Under the pieces are notes generated by a model. That model was given only the letters and a program-made list of their open reading frames with translations, did not search any database and had not been told where the DNA came from. From an uncultured Bacteroides sp. (lineage in GTDB: Bacteria > Bacteroidota > Bacteroidia > Bacteroidales > Bacteroidaceae): DNA of 53,270 nt. Location of the stretch: positions 1 to 53,270 of the forward strand of contig CAJKOW010000008.1 of assembly GCA_905201685.1 (NCBI GenBank), given 5' to 3'. This document shows positions 1 through 8,792 of the stretch, piece after piece. A program made the translations under genes and the position numbers. The first letter of the stretch is position 1, and every line of letters starts with the position of its first letter.

Positions 1-1758
1 AGCATCGACATCTTCAACGACAACGGCACCCTGAGCGAAGCCGCCGGCCTGTACGTAGGTATGGACCGCTTCGACGTGCGCGAGCAGATTGAGAAAGACC
101 TGGCCGCCGCCGGACTGCTGGAGAAGGTGGAAGCTTATACCAACAAGGTAGGTTTCTCCGAACGTACCAATGTGCCCATCGAACCGAAGCTCTCCATGCA
201 GTGGTTCCTCAAGATGCAGCACTTTGCCGACATGGCTCTGCCGCCGGTAATGAACGACGAACTGAAGTTCTACCCCGCCAAATATAAGAACACTTACAAG
301 AACTGGCTGGAGAACATCAAGGACTGGTGCATCAGCCGTCAGCTGTGGTGGGGACACCGTATTCCGGCCTACTATCTGCCCGAAGGCGGATACGTTGTAG
401 CCGAGACTGCCGAACAGGCACTGGAACTGGCCAAGGCCAAGACCGGCAATGCCGAACTGACACTGGCCGACCTGCGTCAGGACGAGGACTGTCTGGATAC
501 GTGGTTCTCTTCGTGGTTGTGGCCCATCTCGCTGTTCGACGGCATCAACAATCCCGGCAACGAAGAAATCAAATACTATTATCCCACCAGCGACCTGGTG
601 ACAGGACCCGATATTATCTTCTTCTGGGTGGCCCGCATGATTATGGCCGGTTACGAATACATGGGCGACATGCCATTCCGCAACGTTTACTTCACCGGTA
701 TCGTGCGCGACAAGCTCGGCCGTAAGATGTCCAAATCGCTCGGTAACTCGCCCGACCCGCTGGATCTGATCGAGAAGTACGGTGCCGACGGTGTACGTAT
801 GGGAATGATGCTTTCGGCTCCTGCCGGAAACGACATCCTCTTCGACGATGCATTGTGCGAACAGGGACGTAACTTCAACAACAAGATATGGAATGCTTTC
901 CGCCTCGTCAAAGGTTGGGAAGTAAGCGACGATGCCGCTGTGCCCGAGGCTGCCGAGCTGGCTATGCGCTGGTTCGATGCCAAGCAGAATGCCGTAGCAG
1001 CCGAAGTAGCAGACTTGTTTGGCAAGTATCGTCTGAGCGAAGCGCTGATGGCAGTTTACAAACTGTTCTGGGACGAGTTCTCGGCCTGGTATCTGGAGAT
1101 GATCAAGCCTGCTTACGGACAGCCCGTCAGCCGCAAGGTATATGATACGACCATTGCTTTCTTCGACAACCTGCTGCACCTGCTGCATCCGTTCATGCCT
1201 TTCATCACCGAAGAGCTGTGGCAGCACATTGCCGACCGCAAGGACGGCGAAAGCCTGATGGTAAGCCCGATGGCAGCTCCTGCTGCTTACGACGAAGAGC
1301 TGCTTAAGCAGTTCGAGGCTGTAAAGGAAGTGATCAGTAACATCCGTGCCATCCGTCTGCAGAAGAACATCGCCCAGAAAGAAGAACTGGAGTTGCAGGT
1401 AGTAGGCGAAAATCCGGTAGCCGCTTATACGGCAGTCATCACTAAGATGTGTAACCTTTCTGCCATTCAGTCGGTAGCCTCAAAGACCGAAGGCGCTGCT
1501 TCGTTCATGGTCGGCACTACGGAATATGCTGTTCCGTTGGGTAACCTGATTGATGTGGAAGCCGAAATAGCCCGTATGGAAGCCGAGTTGAAGCACAAGG
1601 AAGGTTTCTTGCAGGGAGTCATGAAGAAGCTGAGCAACGAGAAGTTTGTGAATAATGCTCCGGCTGCTGTCATCGAACTGGAACGTAAGAAACAGGCCGA
1701 TGCCGAGAGCATCATCAAGTCTTTGAAAGAAAGCATTGCAGCTTTGAAGAAAGCCTGA
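1..1758 (+). CDS. valS: Valine--tRNA ligase, C-terminal part (5' truncated by window edge)
   Basis: Class I aminoacyl-tRNA synthetase that charges tRNA-Val in the cytoplasm. The reading frame is open from base 1, so the gene enters from the left; the first Met in frame at 61 is internal. Visible are the WCISRQLWWGHRIP motif near the start of the visible part, the editing/catalytic-core segment DEDCLDTWFSSWLWP, the KMSKS loop (GRKMSKSLGNSPDP), an anticodon-binding helical domain, and a C-terminal Lys/Glu-rich coiled-coil arm ending LKESIAALKKA, which is typical of ValRS. The N-terminal HIGH region lies outside the window. A strong hairpin terminator follows. Confidence 0.97.
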   Translation, partial: SIDIFNDNGTLSEAAGLYVGMDRFDVREQIEKDLAAAGLLEKVEAYTNKVGFSERTNVPIEPKLSMQWFLKMQHFADMALPPVMNDELKFYPAKYKNTYKNWLENIKDWCISRQLWWGHRIPAYYLPEGGYVVAETAEQALELAKAKTGNAELTLADLRQDEDCLDTWFSSWLWPISLFDGINNPGNEEIKYYYPTSDLVTGPDIIFFWVARMIMAGYEYMGDMPFRNVYFTGIVRDKLGRKMSKSLGNSPDPLDLIEKYGADGVRMGMMLSAPAGNDILFDDALCEQGRNFNNKIWNAFRLVKGWEVSDDAAVPEAAELAMRWFDAKQNAVAAEVADLFGKYRLSEALMAVYKLFWDEFSAWYLEMIKPAYGQPVSRKVYDTTIAFFDNLLHLLHPFMPFITEELWQHIADRKDGESLMVSPMAAPAAYDEELLKQFEAVKEVISNIRAIRLQKNIAQKEELELQVVGENPVAAYTAVITKMCNLSAIQSVASKTEGAASFMVGTTEYAVPLGNLIDVEAEIARMEAELKHKEGFLQGVMKKLSNEKFVNNAPAAVIELERKKQADAESIIKSLKESIAALKKA

Positions 1759-1781
1759 GCTGACATAAGACCATAAAAAAG

Positions 1782-1836
1782 ATTCACGCTGATGCAGCAA
1801 CCTGAAAGGTAAAACTGCAATCAGCGTGAATTTTTT
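1782..1836 (+). terminator. Rho-independent terminator of valS
   Basis: Arms ATTCACGCTGATGCAG (1782-1797) and CTGCAATCAGCGTGAAT (1815-1831) pair with one bulge and are followed by a T tract. The hairpin sits 23 nt after the valS stop. The left flank is A-rich, so it could also stop transcripts coming from the opposite strand. Confidence 0.9.
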
Positions 1837-1908
1837 GTTTTAATAGATATCTCTCTTAGTCAGAATGTTCTTGAAAAAGAAGGAGGGGAGGAGGTAAGAG
1901 CCGGAGCC

Positions 1909-2352
1909 TTATTCCAGCAATTTCTTCAGGAAATCGTCCAGTTCTTCGTCCAGTCCTTTCAGCAACTCATCGTTTACCAGCAAGGTATCGTCGTCCATCA
2001 GGAGCAGTTCGGCAATGGTCTCTTTGTCTTCATCAACCAGAACGAAGGAGTAGGGCTTCATGATGGTCAGTTTGTCGAAAACGCCTTGTTTCTTCATATT
2101 GCCAAGCAGATTGGCAAATATGTGCTCGATGCATTCGTAGAAGTCGTCGCCGTCATAGGTCATCCATTCTTCGATCGTGGCATGTGCCAGTTCATTGTCG
2201 TCATCGTCGAATATCAGCAACTCGCCTGAACTTTGTATGGGTTGCAGATGGATGTCGGTGACAATGGTTTGTTCGCAACCGCAGGTAAATCTGTCGATTG
2301 CTTTCTTGACGGTTTCTTCTATGAGCGATAATGCAGATTGGCTGAGTTTCAT
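1909..2352 (-). CDS. Acidic conserved hypothetical protein (147 aa)
   Basis: I do not recognise the family. The protein is small, without signal peptide or membrane segment, and very acidic (runs such as FDDDDNE, LLMDDDTLLVND and a C-terminal LDEELDDFLKKLLE). It is probably a soluble cytoplasmic protein with an alpha/beta mix. A Cys pair (TCGCEQ) lies near residues 23-26. It is a single gene with its own promoter-like -7 box 25 nt upstream. The translation has normal codon use for this genome, which supports a real gene. No function is assigned. Confidence 0.75.
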   Translation of the reverse strand: MKLSQSALSLIEETVKKAIDRFTCGCEQTIVTDIHLQPIQSSGELLIFDDDDNELAHATIEEWMTYDGDDFYECIEHIFANLLGNMKKQGVFDKLTIMKPYSFVLVDEDKETIAELLLMDDDTLLVNDELLKGLDEELDDFLKKLLE

Positions 2353-2376
2353 ATTATCTTTCCTTTATGCGTGCGT

Positions 2377-2384
2377 CAAAGGTA
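2377..2384 (-). promoter_or_regulatory. Bacteroidota -7 box for the 147-aa gene
   Basis: The minus strand reads TACCTTTG, an exact TAnnTTTG match, 25 nt before the start codon. I see no convincing TTTG -33 box at 19 nt spacing. Confidence 0.6.
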
Positions 2385-2436
2385 GGGAAAATAATTAATA
2401 ATCGGTTAAAAAATGCGGGGAAACTTCTGGAGTCTT

Positions 2437-3534
2437 TTATTTTTCCTCTTCCTTGAAGCGTCCTGTCTGCATGTCGAGCATATGTATGCTTGACAGTCGT
2501 TTTTCCAGTTCAACTACATACATGCTGGTCAGTAAATAGTTGGGCACAAGGCTGGCATCGACCCCGCGGACGGTTTTCTTATGTTCTACCTTATCTATTT
2601 CTGCTGCTACAGCCTGTGCCTTTTGTGCCCAGGACAATGCACTCTGTATGCTGTCCTGCATCTCGTAGCCCAATGCCGCGTTGTAGGCAGCATACATTTT
2701 TTGTTTGCCTTTTCCTTGATTATATGCTTTCTTCCAAAGCGAAATCGCTCCCGGCCAGTTTTTTTCTCTTACGCAGATGGCTGCATCGCGCATATTAACC
2801 GAACCGCCAATGAAGATATACCTCTGTTGCGTTGTCCAATAAGGTATCAGGTGCTTGACGGGAATGGTGCCGGCAAATATGGAGGCTTCCCTGATCAGGT
2901 CTTTGTCCTTGATGAGATTGTTGTTCACTCTTTCTACCCCATTCTCGATTCTATCCCAGTATATGCTGTCCGAAAGGGTTAAGGTAGCAATCGCTTTGCT
3001 CCTGTTGGGCACATAGATGCTGATGGTAGGACTGACAAGGACATCGAGCGTTCCTATATAAGCGTCGTAGGAAAAGCGTTCTATTTTCCGAAGGGCTTCC
3101 ATCTGTACATTTTCTATGGCAATCAGAAAATCGACCTGAAGTTGTTGGGTTAGTGTATTGACTTCTTCGGTGGTGAGGGGTGTTTTCTCTGCAACAACAT
3201 CCTGACTACGCAAGGCTGAATCGCAAATAACCACTTCATCGAAGTAATTCTCGTCAGCGATGGATTGTGCCAGTGATTCGGCAGCCTGTGCGGCATCACC
3301 ATAGTAAAATTGGGACATCCGGAGCATTTCCCTATCATTCTTGATCGGCAGCTTTTTATTGATAGGATTTTGCTCGGGAATATTGGGCATATTGTTGACA
3401 ATCGCTACCCGTTTCAGTTCGGGGGGAAAGCTTATATCGGCGGGAATCATGTAGTCCACCGAAATCGACTCCATACTTTGGCAACCACTTACTATTCCGC
3501 AAAGCAATATCAGGTAATGGATATACTTATTCAT
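2437..3534 (-). CDS. DUF6340-like lipoprotein (365 aa)
   Basis: Predicted outer-membrane or periplasmic lipoprotein. The chosen start at 3534 gives a signal peptide with a lipobox (IVSGC, Cys at about residue 18). The frame stays open upstream to 3639, but that stretch would run through the promoter and the secA terminator, so the longer form is unlikely. After the Cys comes MIPADISFPPELKRVAIVNN, which resembles the Bacteroides DUF6340 family. The C-terminal third looks TPR-like (WKKAYNQGKGKQKMYAAYNAALGYEMQ). A perfect promoter lies directly upstream. The role is unknown. Confidence 0.85.
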   Translation of the reverse strand: MNKYIHYLILLCGIVSGCQSMESISVDYMIPADISFPPELKRVAIVNNMPNIPEQNPINKKLPIKNDREMLRMSQFYYGDAAQAAESLAQSIADENYFDEVVICDSALRSQDVVAEKTPLTTEEVNTLTQQLQVDFLIAIENVQMEALRKIERFSYDAYIGTLDVLVSPTISIYVPNRSKAIATLTLSDSIYWDRIENGVERVNNNLIKDKDLIREASIFAGTIPVKHLIPYWTTQQRYIFIGGSVNMRDAAICVREKNWPGAISLWKKAYNQGKGKQKMYAAYNAALGYEMQDSIQSALSWAQKAQAVAAEIDKVEHKKTVRGVDASLVPNYLLTSMYVVELEKRLSSIHMLDMQTGRFKEEEK

Positions 3535-3567
3535 AACATTCTGATTTGATTCTATTATTCTATAAAA

Positions 3568-3598
3568 CAAATATACGCTTTTATGTCTATAAGACAAA
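3568..3598 (-). promoter_or_regulatory. Perfect Bacteroidota housekeeping promoter
   Basis: The minus strand has a TTTG -33 box (3595-3598), 19 nt spacing, and a TATATTTG -7 box (3568-3575), which equals the consensus TTTG-N19-TAnnTTTG. It drives the lipoprotein starting at 3534. Its -33 box overlaps the foot of the secA terminator, so termination of secA and initiation of the next gene are packed together. Confidence 0.85.
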
Positions 3599-3635
3599 AA
3601 GCCCCGGACTGTTTTTTTAGTCCGGGGCTTTTTTT
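3596..3635 (-). terminator. Rho-independent terminator of secA
   Basis: Perfect 10-bp arms AGCCCCGGAC (3600-3609) and GTCCGGGGCT (3620-3629), with T runs on both strands, so it may work in both directions. It lies about 28 nt past the secA stop. Confidence 0.93.
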
Positions 3636-3662
3636 GCATTTACCGCTATATCAAGTTACGTT

Positions 3663-6600
3663 TTATGCGTTTCTACCGTGGCAGTTTTTGTATTTCTTTC
3701 CGCTTCCGCAGGGGCAGGGATCATTACGTCCTACAGTCTTTTCTACACGGATAGGTTCGCGCTTCTGTTGTTCGCGGGTATCCTGTGCTGCTGCGGCCTG
3801 TTGGTTCGGATCATTCAGATCCTGCTTTTGCTCACGGTATTTACTCATATCCTGGCGTTGTTCGGGAGCTGCCTGACGAACCTCTACACGCTGTTGGGGA
3901 GCTTGTGGTGCCGGTTGTTGCTGAGGCTGGGACTCCTGAGGCTGTTGTGGCTGCTGGGACTGGGCAGGAGCTTCCTGTACAGGGATTTGTCCACGCATCA
4001 GGATAGAAACTGTTTCGTTGTTTATCTTGTTCACCATATTGTCGAACAGGTTGACTGATTCCAGCTTATAGATAAGCAACGGGTCCTTTTGCTCGTAACT
4101 TGCGTTTTGTACGGAGTGTTTCAGTTCGTCCAATTCGCGCAGATTCTCTTTCCATGCTTCATCAATCACATGCAGCAGAATAGACTTCTCGAACGATTTA
4201 ACAATCTCCTTGCTTTCGCTTTCATAAGCAGCTTTCAAGTTGCAGGAAATATTGTAGATGCGTTTGCCGTCGGTGATGGGGATCAGAATATTCTCGTACA
4301 TGTGTCCCTGATGCTCGTAAACTTGCTTAATGACCGGATTGGCGATCTGAGCCATGCGTTCGGTGCGGCGTTTGAACAATTCCATTGCACCGTCGAACAC
4401 GCGTTCGGCCAGCTGTTCCTTCTTCTCGTTTTTAAATTCTTCTTCCGTAAAAGGAACTTCCATGGCAAGTACCTGAAGTACGTCCATCTTGCAGCTTTCA
4501 TAGTCGGGAGCTTCCACTGCATTGGCTGCACGATCCCAGATCATGTTGACAATATCCATACCGATACGTTCACCCATCAAGGCATGGCGACGTTTGGTAT
4601 AAACAACCGTACGTTGTTTGTTCATGACGTCATCGTATTCCAGCAAGCGTTTACGGATACCGAAGTTGTTTTCTTCAACTTTCTTCTGTGCACGTTCGAT
4701 GGATTTGGAAATCATGCTGTGCTCGATCATCTCACCTTCCTTGAAACCAAGTTTGTCCATTACTCCGGCGATACGGTCGGAAGAGAACAGACGCATCAGG
4801 TCGTCTTCCAATGAAACGAAGAATACGGATGATCCCGGGTCACCCTGACGGCCGGCACGACCACGCAACTGGCGGTCCACACGACGTGATTCATGGCGTT
4901 CCGTACCGATGATGGCCAAACCGCCGGCAGCTTTTACTTCGGGGCTCAGTTTGATATCGGTACCACGGCCGGCCATGTTGGTGGCAATGGTCACTGTACT
5001 GCTTTGTCCGGCTTGTGCAACGATTTCAGCCTCTTTCTGATGTAATTTGGCATTCAATACGTTGTGAGGAATCTTGCGCATGGTCAGCATCTTGCTCAGC
5101 ATTTCCGATATTTCAACCGAAGTTGTACCTACCAGTACCGGACGTCCGGCTTTTACCATGGCTTCTATTTCTTCGATGACGGCTTTATACTTTTCGCGTT
5201 TGGTCTTGTAAACGCGGTCGTTCATATCCTTACGAGCAATGGGGCGGTTGGTCGGGATTACGACTACATCCAGTTTGTAGATGTCCCAGAATTCACCGGC
5301 TTCTGTTTCTGCCGTACCGGTCATACCAGCAAGCTTGTGGTACATACGGAAATAATTCTGTAATGTAATGGTAGCAAACGTTTGGGTAGCGGCTTCTACT
5401 TTTACTCTTTCCTTGGCTTCGATGGCCTGGTGCAAACCGTCGGAGTAACGGCGTCCTTCCATGATACGGCCTGTTTGCTCATCCACAATCTTAACCTGTC
5501 CGTCGATGACTACGTATTCATCGTCTTTCTCGAACATGGTATATGCTTTCAGCAACTGGTTGATGGTATGTACGCGTTCCGACTTGATGGCATAGTTGGT
5601 CATCAGGGCATCTTTTTTAGCCAAGCGTTGTTCGTCGGTCAGGTCTTTCTCATTTTCCAAAGCAGAAAGTTGGGCGGCAATGTCGGGCAGTACGAAGAGG
5701 GTCGGGTCGTCCGAATTGCCTGTAATCAGGTCAACACCTTTATCGGTCAGATCTACACTGTTCAGCTTTTCATCGATGACGAAGTACAATGGATCAGTAA
5801 CTTCGTGCATACGTTTGTTGTTCTGTTCCATATAGATTTCTTCCGTCTTGAGCATGCCGGCTTTGATACCCGGTTCGCTCAGGAATTTAATCAAGGCCTT
5901 GTTCTTGGGCAGACACTTGTGGCTACGATATAAAGCCAGGAACCCTTCTTCCTGTTCCTTCTTATCGCTGGAGGGGATCAGTCTCTTTGCCTCGGCAAGA
6001 TATTTGGTTGCCAGAACTTTCTGCGCCTCTACCAGGCGTTCAACTAAGGGGCGGAGTTGTTCAAACAGTTGGTCGTCACCTTTCGGTACCGGACCTGAAA
6101 TGATAAGCGGAGTTCGCGCATCGTCAATCAAAACGGAGTCCACCTCATCGACGATGGCATAGTTGTGCTGACGCTGTACAAGGTCTTTAGGACTGATGGC
6201 CATGTTGTCGCGCAGGTAATCGAAGCCGAATTCATTGTTTGTACCGAAAGTAATATCAGCCATATAGGCTTGACGGCGAGCATCTGAATTCGGGCGGTGT
6301 TTGTCGATGCAATCCACGCTCAATCCGTGGAACATATACAACGGTCCCATCCATTCCGAGTCACGTTTGGATAGGTAATCGTTCACTGTAACGACGTGTA
6401 CGCCATTTCCTGTCAGTGCATTAAGGAAGACAGGTAATGTTGCTACCAATGTTTTACCTTCACCGGTTGCCATCTCGGCAATTTTACCTTTGTGCAAAAC
6501 GACACCACCGAACAACTGTACGTCGTAGTGTACCATGTTCCAGGTAACCTCGTTTCCTCCGGCCATCCAGTGATTCTGGTAGATTGCTTTGTCGCCTTCG

Positions 6601-7040
6601 ATGCGTACAAAATCTTTTGTAGCAGCCAACTGTCGGTCGAAGTCTGTAGCTGTTACTACAATTTCTTCATTCTCGGCAAATCTTCTGGCTGTATCCTTTA
6701 CGATGGCGAATGCTACAGGCAAAACGTCATCAAGCGCTTTCTCATAGATTTCCAGTATTTCTTTTTCGATTTTGTCGATCTGGTTGAAGAGTGCTTCACG
6801 GTCTTCCAATTCAGTCGATTCAACACTGGCTTTCAGTTCATCGACTTTGGCACGTTGTTCGGCAGCCGAGTTGCGGATATAGGCTTTTAGTTCTTCTGTT
6901 TTGGCGCGCAGGGCGTCGTTGTCGAGCTTGGCCACTTCCGGATAGGCGGCTTTGATTTTGTTCACCCACGGCTGTATTTCTTTCATGTCGCGTGTGGATT
7001 TATTGCCAAAGATCGAGCTTAAAAATTCATTAAATCCCAT
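3663..7040 (-). CDS. secA: Preprotein translocase ATPase SecA (1125 aa)
   Basis: ATP-driven motor that pushes unfolded preproteins through SecYEG. Walker A is ATGEGKT (residues 191-197). A DEVDSVLIDDARTPLI segment, the helicase motif NMAGRGTDIKLSPEV, RQLRGRAGRQGDPGS, and the C-terminal zinc-binding tail CPCGSGKKYKNCHG are all visible. The protein is longer than the roughly 900 aa of E. coli SecA. The extra length includes a charged helical insertion around residues 50-105, an insertion in the first nucleotide-binding domain, and a Gln/Pro-rich linker before the zinc motif, all usual for Bacteroidota SecA. It has its own -7 box and terminator, so it appears monocistronic. Confidence 0.98.
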   Translation of the reverse strand: MGFNEFLSSIFGNKSTRDMKEIQPWVNKIKAAYPEVAKLDNDALRAKTEELKAYIRNSAAEQRAKVDELKASVESTELEDREALFNQIDKIEKEILEIYEKALDDVLPVAFAIVKDTARRFAENEEIVVTATDFDRQLAATKDFVRIEGDKAIYQNHWMAGGNEVTWNMVHYDVQLFGGVVLHKGKIAEMATGEGKTLVATLPVFLNALTGNGVHVVTVNDYLSKRDSEWMGPLYMFHGLSVDCIDKHRPNSDARRQAYMADITFGTNNEFGFDYLRDNMAISPKDLVQRQHNYAIVDEVDSVLIDDARTPLIISGPVPKGDDQLFEQLRPLVERLVEAQKVLATKYLAEAKRLIPSSDKKEQEEGFLALYRSHKCLPKNKALIKFLSEPGIKAGMLKTEEIYMEQNNKRMHEVTDPLYFVIDEKLNSVDLTDKGVDLITGNSDDPTLFVLPDIAAQLSALENEKDLTDEQRLAKKDALMTNYAIKSERVHTINQLLKAYTMFEKDDEYVVIDGQVKIVDEQTGRIMEGRRYSDGLHQAIEAKERVKVEAATQTFATITLQNYFRMYHKLAGMTGTAETEAGEFWDIYKLDVVVIPTNRPIARKDMNDRVYKTKREKYKAVIEEIEAMVKAGRPVLVGTTSVEISEMLSKMLTMRKIPHNVLNAKLHQKEAEIVAQAGQSSTVTIATNMAGRGTDIKLSPEVKAAGGLAIIGTERHESRRVDRQLRGRAGRQGDPGSSVFFVSLEDDLMRLFSSDRIAGVMDKLGFKEGEMIEHSMISKSIERAQKKVEENNFGIRKRLLEYDDVMNKQRTVVYTKRRHALMGERIGMDIVNMIWDRAANAVEAPDYESCKMDVLQVLAMEVPFTEEEFKNEKKEQLAERVFDGAMELFKRRTERMAQIANPVIKQVYEHQGHMYENILIPITDGKRIYNISCNLKAAYESESKEIVKSFEKSILLHVIDEAWKENLRELDELKHSVQNASYEQKDPLLIYKLESVNLFDNMVNKINNETVSILMRGQIPVQEAPAQSQQPQQPQESQPQQQPAPQAPQQRVEVRQAAPEQRQDMSKYREQKQDLNDPNQQAAAAQDTREQQKREPIRVEKTVGRNDPCPCGSGKKYKNCHGRNA

Positions 7041-7083
7041 TGTATATATTTGTTTTTATTATTATTCGTTATGTGATTGATAT

Positions 7084-7102
7084 CCTTTGCGATGCAAAGG
7101 TA
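7084..7102 (-). promoter_or_regulatory. secA -7 box inside a perfect inverted repeat
   Basis: The minus strand reads TACCTTTG (7095-7102), an exact -7 match, 54 nt before the secA start. It overlaps the dyad CCTTTGC-GAT-GCAAAGG (7084-7100), with perfect 7-bp arms. The dyad could be an operator or could arise by chance from the box sequence. Confidence 0.6.
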
Positions 7103-7223
7103 ATAATTTAGGCAATGAGGACATTACCTTTCCATATAGTTTTTTCCTGTGGATCCCATAATTTTAGACAGATCCTCTACTAAGAAAAGAAATGGATGCC
7201 TATGATTTCTGTGGAGTGGATAA

Positions 7224-8792
7224 TCAGAAATCGAATGGAGTCGATTTACATGCGTTAGGCGCACGGATACGCAGTGATTTTGCCAGTGTAGGGGCAATTC
7301 GGTCTGTACAGACGGGTGTGCGTATAATTTCGGGTTTGACGTTAGCGCCTAACAATATAAGTGGAGCCGGTATTTCTGCTGAACGCACGACGCGGTTGTC
7401 GTTACTGTTTTCTTGCATAATACTCCACCCCGGTAATACTTTGATAAGCAAATCACCGGAACGCTTACGGTGAAAACCGTTTCGGATGCGTCCTATTTGT
7501 GGAGACCAAGGACCCAGCAGGATACGGTTGGCGGAATAGACTTCGTTTACGCCGCTGAACTGTACGAGGAATTCCGCAGATTTTTCCTGTATGTCGCTCA
7601 AGTCTAACTGCTTATCTTCTATCAGTTTGTGGTTAAGATAGATTTGCAGGTCATGATAGCCTTCTACATATTGGCCTTCACCGTAGGTTGCCATCAAGTA
7701 CATGTTCAGTAAAGTAGCGCAACGGTTCAGATAAAACTCGCCACCTGGTACACGATAGATTCCTACGTCTGCGGCTTCAGGGTCGGCATATCCGGTTGAC
7801 GTGATGCATAACAGGACATTTTGCAATCCGATATGGCGGTCGAGCATATCAAGCAAATTGGCAATGCTACGATCCAGACGGGCATAAGTATCCTGTATTT
7901 CCATTGCACACTCTTGTGTGCTTTTATGGTTGTAGTTACCTGCATAATAGGTCAGTGCCAGCAGGTCGGGTATTTCGTCTTTGCCAATGGTGCTTTTGGA
8001 TAATAATTCTTCAGCCAATAAGTTTACTTCATCGTTAGCAAACGGACTGAGAATCAATCTTCGGAAGCTATTGGTACGGTCATTATTTAGATTATATTTG
8101 AAGGCATCGGTTCGCCATTCAGGAAGAAAGGTATAACTGGTGACCGGAAACAAAGGATTCCATACCATATCTTTGATACGGAAATCAGGTGAGTTTCGGT
8201 CATTATATTGACTGATCCACCACGGGAATTCATTATAATAGGTAGTACTACACCATTTACCTGTAGTCTTATTCAACCAGAATGCACCGTTTCCGGCATG
8301 TCCGGCTGCTAAAATGGCTGCATCGCGGAAAGGTGAGATGGAATATACCAAGGCACGGTTGCGAGTAGCTATTTTAAGTTCATCGGACAGAGTAGATGTA
8401 AGCAGTTGCGAAGCTGAACTGTTCTCATCGGTGTAGTTGCCCATAAAATCCGAATCGTCCACACAGTTGCGAGGACGAAGTGTCTGAGTATCTAGCCATG
8501 TCTCGGCTACGATACCATTTATGGAAGGTGTAGTTCCTGTGTAAAGAGAGGCTATTGCGGATGCCCGGTCAACATCATCAAAAGGAAATTGTGCCTGGCA
8601 GAATACTTTGCCTTCCCGTAGCAGACGTTTGAACCCTTTTTCTCCGTATAATGAGGAAAATGCTTCCATGTAATCAGTGCGCAGCTGGTCGATGGTCAAT
8701 GAAACCACCAACTTCGGGGTAGCAGGCATCGGCTGAGCCTGTAGCCCGCTGAAAGTTAACGCCAATATGGAAGTGATCAGTCCTTTCTTCAT
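7224..8792 (-). CDS. Alkaline phosphatase superfamily protein, PafA-like, probably catalytically dead (522 aa)
   Basis: Exported protein (signal peptide, cleavage near FSGLQAQ) with the fold of PafA/NPP-type phosphatases: LVVSLTIDQLRTDYM, SLYTGTTPSINGIV, AAILAAGHAGNGAFW, and a C-terminal IPAPLILLGANVK. By eye alignment, the Thr nucleophile of TxPGHxSIYTG falls on Arg76. The T-A-D-H-G metal pair becomes TSTGY (331-335), the D of the DxxxH pair is lost (only His289 remains), and the late His before VPLL becomes Glu. Only the first Asp (Asp35) is kept. It may therefore bind or regulate rather than hydrolyse. Its start codon overlaps the lnb stop (TAATG), so the two are translationally coupled. 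The family call is sound; loss of activity is inference. Confidence 0.85.
   Translation of the reverse strand: MKKGLITSILALTFSGLQAQPMPATPKLVVSLTIDQLRTDYMEAFSSLYGEKGFKRLLREGKVFCQAQFPFDDVDRASAIASLYTGTTPSINGIVAETWLDTQTLRPRNCVDDSDFMGNYTDENSSASQLLTSTLSDELKIATRNRALVYSISPFRDAAILAAGHAGNGAFWLNKTTGKWCSTTYYNEFPWWISQYNDRNSPDFRIKDMVWNPLFPVTSYTFLPEWRTDAFKYNLNNDRTNSFRRLILSPFANDEVNLLAEELLSKSTIGKDEIPDLLALTYYAGNYNHKSTQECAMEIQDTYARLDRSIANLLDMLDRHIGLQNVLLCITSTGYADPEAADVGIYRVPGGEFYLNRCATLLNMYLMATYGEGQYVEGYHDLQIYLNHKLIEDKQLDLSDIQEKSAEFLVQFSGVNEVYSANRILLGPWSPQIGRIRNGFHRKRSGDLLIKVLPGWSIMQENSNDNRVVRSAEIPAPLILLGANVKPEIIRTPVCTDRIAPTLAKSLRIRAPNACKSTPFDF

Noticed and set aside
3535..3639. Longer N-terminus for the DUF6340-like lipoprotein
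   Set aside because: The extension would be encoded across the promoter and secA terminator and would hide the signal peptide.
4089..5933. Long plus-strand open frames opposite secA
   Set aside because: They are Phe/His/Val-rich mirror translations of secA and have no start context or motifs.
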